Positions 56,435 through 64,000 of a DNA stretch of 64,000 bases are shown piece by piece (position 1 is the stretch's first letter; each line of letters opens with the position of its first letter). The position numbers and the translations under genes are program-made. Under the pieces are notes generated by a model. That model had not been told where the DNA came from. It saw only the letters and a program-made list of their open reading frames with translations, and ran no database searches. The DNA is taken from positions 1,240,001 through 1,304,000 of the forward strand of contig JAUKTV010000010.1 of the NCBI GenBank assembly GCA_030549205.1, written 5' to 3'. The DNA is from Apiosordaria backusii (lineage: Eukaryota > Ascomycota > Sordariomycetes > Sordariales > Lasiosphaeriaceae).

Positions 56435-57209
56435 CGAGCCCTGACTTCAGGTTTGGGTTGCGCGCTGTGGGTATCGTTAAGACATTCGCGAGAGATAGGT
56501 AGTGGCTATCGAGACCTCTGGCTACCTTAGCGACTTTTCAGGACAAATGGGGTGGTTCACTCATAGTCATAACTTGTCTACCTCTTATTTCCTAGGTATC
56601 TTGGCCGGTTTGCTATATGTGATATGTATACTGTTGATCATTTACTGTTGCATGTTTAAGCTCCTAGGTACCTACCTATCCATGAGTGCCGCCTGGCAGA
56701 CATGTCGAAGCATCCAACCACACCATGACTAGGAGAAACCAGGGCTTTGCCGATGTTTGTTAGAATAAAGCTGTTTTTTAGTTCCTATCTACTCTCTATC
56801 AATAGTAGCATTGATACCGTTTGTCTCGACTGACAAGTACCCCTCTCTCGATTAAGAATGGGCACACAAACGCACACCACACACAGTTACCCCGCCCCAA
56901 CAGGCAGCGGCCCCTCCAGACATTGATTATCGAATTCCATCAAATTTGTCGAAGTCTATGTACCTAGGTAGGTTTCGTCTGTTTTTTTCGGTCATATCTC
57001 AGAACTCTAACCCATCTGCTTCTTCCAACAAGAACATCAGCCCAAGCTCAAAGCCATGCCCCACAACCACAAAAACTACCTATCAAGGCCGCCTCGACTT
57101 TGTCCATGACATGTTACAAAGATTTAGCCTTGGTGTAAATACACTCTTTTATCACACAGGTAGCTACGTAGCTAAGCAATGCTGAGGCTGACAATGATTG
57201 TTATCGTAG
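56435..57209. other. Intergenic region
   Basis: Two TAGGTACC-type runs lie near 56664 and 56960. A frame of about 40 codons (GRLDFVHDMLQRFSLGV) near 57085-57170 may be a decayed 5' exon of the downstream phosphotransferase-like pseudogene, but this cannot be shown. Confidence 0.4.
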
Positions 57210-57820
57210 GAGGACTTCAAGGTTAAACCGGTTCAACAAGACCCCGAGTGCCCTTTCAAACACAACAATTTCATCTACCATGTCTCCTTGCCACCAGCCC
57301 TCGTCTCGGACCACTCTGATGGGGTTGGCACTTCACGGCCTGGTTGTGTCGCTATCCCGAAGGGCATCAAGGAACTTATCGTGCTCCTCAGCAACTCGAA
57401 AGCTGAAGGAACAAGTACAGCCACTCGTGTCGAGAACGAAGTCGCCATAATACCTAACGCTTGCTTTGGCTGCTCTCAGATTCTACGAACTAAGCGTTGC
57501 GCCTCGCATCTACGGTTGGGGAAGCGCTTCTGGAGAGTCAGCTCAGGGGTGGATCTTTCCGGAGTTCATACGAGGAGCACCGGTAGAGGAAGGTTTTGAG
57601 AAGATGGCTTCCGACTAGAAGAAAGATATACTTATCTAGATGAGTAGAATCCTTAGGCCTCTCTAAGAATTTGAGGCTCCATCGAGTATCTAGGGCTTTG
57701 GTGGCGTGACGTTTAACGATTCTGGCGAGATCATTAATGTAGCTATGCTTATCGGTGGCCTTGGACTTCCTACTTATTGACTCATCCAGGGTTCTGAACT
57801 TGCGGAGGCTGAATAGCTAC
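57210..57820 (+). pseudogene. RIP-type decayed aminoglycoside-phosphotransferase (APH)-like gene
   Basis: After a CGTAG acceptor the frame reads HNNFIYHVSLPPALVSDHS, RPGCVAIPKGIKELIVLLSN and TRVENEVAII, matching the N-lobe of fungal APH/choline-kinase-like proteins. A one-base shift near 57450-57460 moves it to LALAALRFYELSVAPRIYGW and GWIFPEFIRGAPVEEGFEKM. That frame then has stops at 57616, 57637, 57664, 57691 and 57778, with coding-like sequence between them (GFGGVTFNDSGEIINVAML). Four of the five stops are TAG or TAA at places where Gln (CAG/CAA) fits; the fifth, TGA, fits CGA. CpA-to-TpA change is the RIP signature. The C-lobe catalytic site is missing from the window's remnant. Confidence 0.75.
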
Positions 57821-57943
57821 CAAGGTACGTACCTGTGGGTTGACTGGCAAAAGTAATTCACATTTGAAGCCTGATATCTCATGGATAACTTTGAATTATG
57901 CACTGATATGTGCCGGTCTAAGGTTGGCTACTATAATATCATG

Positions 57944-59139
57944 TCACAAAGAAAAGAAACTAACCGCCACAGCTGCCAAAGCCAGTTTGCACAAGCCCTC
58001 AGTGGACAATCCAAGGCTCATAGCAGCAATGTTTTCGAACGGGTTACTACCACCTCCACCGCTGTTACCATTCCCATTCCCATTCCCACCCTCGTTTCCA
58101 TTCCCAGTCCCGTTACCACCTCCACCGTTACCACCGCCACCATTATTACCATTATCATCCTCTTCATCTTCTTTCTCCTCCTCATTATCAGGCTTATCAA
58201 CCACACCCCCCTCCACAACCTCCGCCTTCAAGCACGTCACCTCCGCCCTCGCCCCCGGAACCACCTCCCAAACCCACCCGGCGTTCCACTCGCATACTCC
58301 CCGTTATACCCCCAAATATGCCCGACAACATAAACCTGACTCACCGCCTGCTTGTACGCACCCGCCGTGCTGTTCCCCACATGCGCCAACTTAAGCCAGT
58401 CGTACGTCCCGTTGATCTGATCCCTCACCACAAACCCGTTGACGGTTCTCTGCTGCTCGAGGGCTCCTCCCACCCCAGTTACCCCCCCTTTTGGTTGACA
58501 CCGGCGGGGCATGATATCCGGCACTGGCAAAGGGCATTGGTTGTACACGCGATTCTTGAAGGTGTTGTCCGTTGAGTTCCTGTATGCCTCTTCCAGGCTT
58601 TTCGCCAGCTCGTCAATGCAGTCTTGAGATAGGAAGCCGCTGCAGCCTGGGCCAGGGAGGGGTTCGGTTTGAGTCCAGCCTGAGGAGATGAACGTGACTG
58701 CGCAGGCGGACCAGGAGGGGTGCTGGGGGATTTCGAGGAGGGAGGAGTTGGATGGGGAGGGTTGGAGGTGGGATTTGGAGGTTTTCACTAGGAGCTAGGT
58801 TCCTGAGGGGGGGAAGAGGGTGGCTCGGCTGTTGCCGGTAAGGATGGAGGCTTTCACTTTGATGGTGTACTCCCATGGCTGGTCGTCGGGGAGGGGGGAG
58901 CCGGGGTATTCTTGGGACATGTTGTAGGCTTTTACTTGGGCGGAAGAGGTGGCGTTGTGGCCGGAGGCGAAGGCGGCTGACCAGTAGTTGGTTGGGAGGG
59001 GAGTGAGGTCGATGCCGAGGGAGGAATCGTTCTTGAAGGTGAAGGCTTCTTGTTTCTCGACGAATTCGGGTTGTTGGGTGGTCGCTGTTGCTCCTAGGGC
59101 TAGGAGACAGAGGAGGGTATTTGGCGCTATGGGCGACAT
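57944..59139 (-). pseudogene. GPI-anchored secreted protein gene with an in-frame stop and a frameshift
   Basis: From the ATG at 59139, MSPIAPNTLLCLLALGATAT is a signal peptide. The frame meets a TAG at 58797-58795 but continues unchanged (LLVKTSKSHL, SWSACAVTFISSGW, CIDELAKSLEEAYRN, VYVVGHIWGYNGEY). At about 58290-58283 the frame shifts, as if one base were missing, to NAGWVWEVVPGARAEVTCLK. Then come an acidic, Gly/Asn-rich spacer (NGNNGGGGNGGGG) and a hydrophobic C-terminus (LCKLALAAVAVSFFSL) typical of a GPI signal. The TAG fits CAG to TAG. The protein family is unknown to me. Either the gene is a young pseudogene, or the base-level assembly has errors here. Confidence 0.6.
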
Positions 59140-59563
59140 GTTTGATGTCAGTAAAAAGGGACAAACGAGCGTATGTTAGTGAGTGATGTTTAATCTCATC
59201 ATAATGAAATAGAAGAGGCGAAGAGATATTTATGAAAGTGCTGTTGAGCCTCCCTCACGCGTCACCGTTGTAATGTCGTATTTTATGCCGAGGCGCGGGT
59301 GCTTGACGATGGCTCGATGCCGCCAACAGACAAACTAGGGACCAACACGGTGCTTGTCATTCGTCGAGTCACAGGCAGAGGAGTAATACCCGGAACTGCA
59401 TTAATCAAGCGTGGGTAGACAAATCTCTCGCAACGGTTCATAAATACCTGGTTCGGCCGAATCTTAGCGCACAAGTTCCAGAAGGAATCCACCTGGTAGC
59501 ACAAAATCAGGCATCGACAAGATATATGACTTCCTATATCACCCACTATACTTTAAGGCTGTG
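59140..59563. other. Intergenic region
   Basis: A minus-strand frame of 87 codons (59283-59546) has no recognised similarity or structure. No gene is supported. Confidence 0.5.
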
Positions 59564-61097
59564 CTAAATTGAGTCTTCCTTCTTCACAGGTGATGATGAC
59601 ACTGGTACCGCCTTTTCTGAGTTTGTCCCAGTTGACCCTTCCGCAACGTTTCCACCGACAACAACCCCTTTCTCACCCGTGGAAGTCCCTGTCTGGGTCT
59701 GTCCTTCAACGTCACCCTTGACGGATTTCTTGCTTCTAGGTTCGGACATCCTCGCAGCCATCTGTGGAAAAAGCACCCCAGGAGGGAAGAACGCGAGGAG
59801 TAGACATGCGATGAGAACCATGCTATCCGTTCCTGTGTCAGCCATTTTTCTCATTTTCATCTTTATTCAGGGTGAATGACTTACATTCCCTCCAACACCA
59901 CAAACGACCACTCGTCCTGCATGATATGATTTCCCCAGCCGCCAGCCATCTCCGCTATCCTGTCATTTCCCGCCATATATCAGTAAGAAGTCTCGCCATT
60001 GGCCGAGAAGAATTGGCACTGAACATACCGGTAAATACACCTCAAAAGAATAGCCACATACGCCCCCGAAACCGCATACACAAACCTCCTAAACTTCTTG
60101 TCATTCCACAGCCCCACCGCCTGCTCATCAGCCTCGCCAGTCTTGATCCTGTATTTGACAGTGCTTGTCAGCATCAATCCTTCCCTTCTAAGTCCCATAC
60201 ACCCCTCATTTCTCCCTCCGTCTCTGATGATCATCCACCTACCACCACCCATAAACCCTCCCCCCTCTCAACACCGAAACCAAAAAAGAAAACGAAAAAC
60301 AAAAAACCTACCACTTCCCCACCCTCCAGCAAAACTCCCCCCCAACCCCCCCAAAACCCCCCAGCACAACAACCTGCAGCACAATCCCCGCGATAATCGC
60401 CCGGTTCCCATGCTCCACCAGTCGAATATTACTCACCGCACCCCCCGCAGCCAGCGCCCCTCCAATCGCCTGAACAGTGAGACAACTGATATCCAACGGC
60501 ACGAAAATAAACGGGTACAACCTCGGCTTTATCCTCGACAGGGCCGGGTTCAAAGACAAACAGACGTGTTTCAGGGTGAGGTAGATGGATATACAGAGCA
60601 GCGTCGGGGCGAGGATGATAGCGACGATTTGCGTCTCGAAGGCCTTTTTGTTCCAGGGGTTATCCGTTAACGGAATCCGAGAGACGTAGCCTGGGTAAGG
60701 GGTAGTTAGAAACTGTTTTAAGGGTGGGGGGGAGTAGATGATAGCAAGGGGAACACAACGGGGGCTAAGGGCACGGGAAGGGGGGAAAGGGGAAAGGGAA
60801 GGGGGATTAAATACCAGCCAACTCCAGCGCACAACCCGCCGCTACAAACCCAGAGTACGTCCACGTTTTGGTTTTGATGCCGTAGTACAGAGTTACAAGA
60901 AGTGATATTCCGAACCCGATAGCCAAAAAGATGTTGATACCACGGTTAGGGTAATACCCCAACGTAGTCGCCGACACAGGGCAGGTAGGGGAGACGGCAT
61001 CGCACGAGTAGTAATACGCAGCGATGAGGTTCTCCAGCTCAGTCGGGGAGAGATTGGGGGGAAGGAGGGAGGGGTCGATGTCTTCTAGCTTGACCAT
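59564..61097 (-). CDS. RTA1-like lipid-translocating exporter family protein
   Basis: Five exons (61097-60815, 60690-60312, 60148-60029, 59959-59885, 59822-59564) join in phase to 371 residues. Seven hydrophobic spans are visible, including INIFLAIGFGISLLVTLYYG, QIVAIILAPTLLCISIYLTL, PLDISCLTVQAIGGALAAGG and VLIACLLLAFFPPGVLF. The segment WNKKAFETQIVAIILAP and the RFVYAVSGAYVAILLRCIYR/IAE...W motif are typical of the RTA1/RSB1/RTM1 family. Members move or sense lipids at the plasma membrane, and some confer resistance to aminocholesterol or long-chain bases. The tail after the last span is polar and acidic. The start at 61097 gives a short extracellular N-terminus with Cys residues, as usual in the family. 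Confidence 0.88.
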
Positions 61098-61828
61098 CTT
61101 CGCTTTTTTTCTTCTTTGGTGTGAGGTGACGACGGTGAGGTTGGTGATAGTTACACCAAAGTCGTTTGTTCGTGGTTGATGTTGACTGGTAATCTCTTGA
61201 TCAAAGATGATCAGTGGCAACAACACAAGGGGGCTAGTACCCCTTCATATCACAGCATCATAATCCCTATCCGTTGTTGAGAATCTGTTGGCGAAGAAGC
61301 AGACAAATAAAGTAAAGACGGATAACACACAAACAACGGGGAACAAAAACACAGCTCTAGTGTTGTCAATTTTCCGCGGGAGTCACAGCATACAAATACC
61401 TCACGTCCACAAGCCTCATCTATTCCCTACAACACACCGTCACACCATGACCTGCCATCCGTCTGCAACCTCAATCCTGATTCCGCAAAAGTTCTTCCAT
61501 CCCAAAAGCGCGGCATTGACCTTCACGGCGCCACGCACTGCAGGCCAAGAGCCCCTCTATCAAAGAGAGCTTCCCGGGAAAATCCAATACTGAAGCTCAA
61601 AATACGATTACGGGCCGTTGGGTGAGCTCCCCTCACTTCAGCTCACCAATGAGAATCCCGAGCCCGAATACCACCACCCCCGGTGTCCATGATAACGCGA
61701 TGCTACGATGTGATGGCATGTGAAAATGCAACACTTGTCGCTATTATAAGCGCAATGTAAAAGAAGATGGATATGAATCTTTATTCTTATTTTTTCTATT
61801 CAAAAGTCCATAGCTACCCCTGACCCCT
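61098..61828. other. Intergenic region
   Basis: Holds the promoter of the RTA1-like gene and the 3' region of the hydroxyisobutyrate dehydrogenase gene. No gene or repeat recognised. Confidence 0.55.
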
Positions 61829-63142
61829 TCATGGCCCTTGACCATTGGTCTTGTCAAAGACCTGGTAGACAACCGAGAAGTCTCGCCCTTTGCACTCAGC
61901 ATCCTTGGACGCCTTCTCATACACATCAAGCGCCTTGGTAGCCATGGTCTGATGAAGGTCTATTCTACGAGCGGCATCCTGAGCGAGCTTCATGTCTTTC
62001 AACATGAGCTCAATGCCAAAGCCGCCTTCGTAGCCACGACTTGCTGGGGCAGTGGGAACTACGCCTGGCACAGGATTGTTGACTTCACTTGCCCAGCACT
62101 TTCCAGTGCTAGCATTGATCACATCTGCCAGCACTTTTGGGTCAAGGCCGAGCTTTACACCCAACAGCATAGCCTCGGCTGTGCCAACGTTCTGGATCCC
62201 AAGCAAGAGATTGTTCGCCAACTTGGCTGCCAAGCCTGCAGTTTGTGGACCGCAATGAAGCACGCGCTTCCCCATCCGAAGTAGGATGGGCTCAAGACGG
62301 CTGACCAACGACTTGTCAGAACCCAGCATAAACGTCAATGTACCGGCCGCTGCTCCAACAACTCCGCCTGACATAGGCGCATCAACAAAGTGCGCCTGCC
62401 CAGCGAGCTTGTCTTCCACCAGTTGACGGACCGTCGAAGACGTATGTGGGTCGATGGTAGACGAGTCGATAAAGAGTCGAGATTGAGGACGTGGTGGAAG
62501 ACCCGTAATGTCGTTCAACAATGCCTCGTAGGTAGACCGAACATGTTGCGGCTCCGGAAGGCATGAAATGACGACATCCTAAACGGTGACACCGTTAGTA
62601 ACGCTCTCACCGGAAAGGCTAATAACGTTGCGACAGAAAAAACAAGAATGCTTTAGGCTTCTCAGAGGATTGGCTATTGTTATATTTAAAATCATGAATA
62701 AGGCCGGCGAACCGACCCCAACTTAGACTGTTCATGTTTGGAACAAACTCATCATAAAAGCCGGCGGAAAATGAGACACGATATGGGGGGAGACATACAG
62801 CTTCCTTTGCAGCATCTGCAACGCTCGTCGAGACCTCTGGAGCAGCACCACCAGCTTGTTGCGTTTTCATTTCCCCGGCAAGCTTTTCGGCCGCGCTCTG
62901 GTTGATATCGTACAGCCGGATGGTGTCGCCTGGTGGAAGCTTGGACTGGAGATTTCTGGCCATTTGATATCCCTAAAGCACAACTGTTAGCTCCAAATTT
63001 TCCCCAAGGATGAAGTCCAGAGTAAACATACCATCCGACCAAGTCCAATGAATGCATAGTTGTCCAGTACCCGCGGCGTCGTGGAAAAGGCACGGCGCTG
63101 AGCCACGCCCTTCACGGGCCGCCATAGTCGTGTCGTTGACAT
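61829..63142 (-). CDS. 3-hydroxyisobutyrate dehydrogenase, mitochondrial
   Basis: Three exons (63142-63032, 62972-62799, 62578-61829) give 344 residues. The N-terminus MSTTRLWRPVKGVAQRRAFS is a mitochondrial presequence. The first intron interrupts the dinucleotide motif, which after splicing reads FIGLGRMGYQMARNL (GxGxxG type). Further signatures are DVVISCLP, FIDSSTIDP, FVDAPMSGGVVGAAAGTL (substrate binding) and AAKLANNLLLGIQ with the catalytic Lys. The C-terminal half has KDMKLAQDAA. The enzyme oxidises 3-hydroxyisobutyrate to methylmalonate semialdehyde in valine breakdown. The second intron (62798-62579) is 220 bp, long for this window. Confidence 0.92.
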
Positions 63143-64000
63143 CTTGGTGAATATCTGTATAAGATGTCGTTGATCTATTTTCGAGGTTGAGATCAAGGGT
63201 AATCGAAGGTGTTCGGTGTTGACTCCGGTTGAGCGGTTGCAATATTGCGATTCATGGCTGTAGTGAGAGGGGTTGGTGTGAGCCGAAGAACGACAAAGCC
63301 GACCATTGCCGATCAAGGCCAGAGCTAAGTTGCTGCCCAGCTCCCCTGTGTGGTGGTCATCTGGCCAACAAAGCGGAGGTCAAACTCAGACCATCAGTCT
63401 AGAAAGAGTCTGTGGAGCGGTAGCATTAGCATCAAGGTTGCTGAACTCGAGGTCCTCACAATCGTTCGTGTTGAGTTTGCAGAGAGAAAGATTTAACGGG
63501 GAGATTTGGCTTTTTGTGTGCAGAGTTTTTGCAAAGATAAAACTGGCCCGAGCGTTTCCTCGGCGCCGGATACCCCCGCCCAGGTGGTGGATAAGGACAA
63601 TTCAAGATGGGATGAACCGTTGGGGACAATCAAGATAAGTGATCACGAACGGTTTTGTGGCGTGCTTTCATGAAACAAAAAATCCATCTTGTGGGCTAAT
63701 TGAGCAGTAAAACTGAGCCAGAAACTCCATAACTCGCCGTGGAAAAAACAAGTACCTTCAATTACAATGGGTGTATGAGCATGGTTCGCATCGGGTTCTC
63801 TGGATCCCAAGCCACGGATTAACCAGAATATTGGAATAATTTGAGACCGCCGACGCTCCCGAACCCAACGAAACGATTGTCCCTCCTCCCTCCCATCCCT
63901 ATTTAATCGAGTGTTGTGGAAGACGGCAAAGGCCGCAAAGGGGTATGTATGTGCAAAAGAAACAGAGACGCAACCATGTTTGAGAGAATATCAGGAAAAA
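63143..64000. other. Intergenic region at the right edge
   Basis: About 0.86 kb upstream of the hydroxyisobutyrate dehydrogenase gene. The plus-strand frame at 63306-63638 is not protein-like. A purine-rich stretch near 63930-64000 may be the leader of a gene beyond the window. Confidence 0.5.

Noticed and set aside
57944..58264. Gly/Asn-rich 106-codon frame as an independent gene
   Set aside because: It is the frameshifted C-terminal spacer and GPI signal of the gene starting at 59139.
59283..59546. 87-codon minus-strand frame
   Set aside because: No similarity or structural sign; cannot be told from chance.

Overview
The window is nuclear DNA of a filamentous ascomycete, most likely a sordariomycete and probably one of the Sordariales. 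The genes carry many short (49-80 bp) GT-AG introns with CTRAC-type branch points. Recurrent TAGGTACCTACC-like runs are scattered between genes. One island is extremely A+T-rich with C-to-T/G-to-A decay, as expected from repeat-induced point mutation (RIP), which is known only from Pezizomycotina. No rRNA, tRNA or CRISPR was found.

The left part (0.6-28.2 kb) is mostly housekeeping. In order it holds a mitochondrial acyl-CoA dehydrogenase, a Pkc1-type protein kinase C, a SHE9/MDM33-like inner-membrane protein (minus strand), an SDR of the hydroxynaphthalene/versicolorin-reductase type, a 130-residue unknown, a CorA-like membrane protein, a kinase plus vWA-like protein, a peroxisomal D-amino-acid oxidase, ALG3, an EIF1AD-like protein (minus), a HAD phosphatase, and an MFS transporter whose frame is broken twice at C-runs.

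The middle (28.2-40.4 kb) is a transposon scar. A gene for a kelch/galactose-oxidase-like type I membrane protein (minus strand) is cut in two by a RIP-degraded LTR retrotransposon (30953-38787). The element has two 289-bp LTRs and a GAATG target-site duplication. It contains a nested, GC-richer solo LTR (31704-32094, TSD TTATT). The ectodomain lies at 38793-40348, and the transmembrane helix and tail at 30605-30947.

The right part (40.4-59.2 kb) is accessory in character. It holds a MITE-like element, two uncharacterised multi-pass membrane proteins, a DHA2-type MFS transporter, a cytosolic protein with a Cry-type N-terminal domain and a jacalin-like C-terminus, a Zn2Cys6 regulator, and a UstYa-type (DUF3328) oxidase divergent from a small secreted peptide with a Lys-Arg site. 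It also holds an aminoglycoside-phosphotransferase-like pseudogene full of CAR-to-TAR stops and a broken GPI-anchored protein gene. Many genes here carry frameshifts or stops. The far right (59.5-63.2 kb) returns to intact genes: an RTA1-like lipid exporter and mitochondrial 3-hydroxyisobutyrate dehydrogenase.

The acyl-CoA dehydrogenase and the hydroxyisobutyrate dehydrogenase both fit branched-chain amino-acid breakdown, but they lie 60 kb apart. All gene models are ab initio readings with intron phases checked by hand; none is backed by transcripts.
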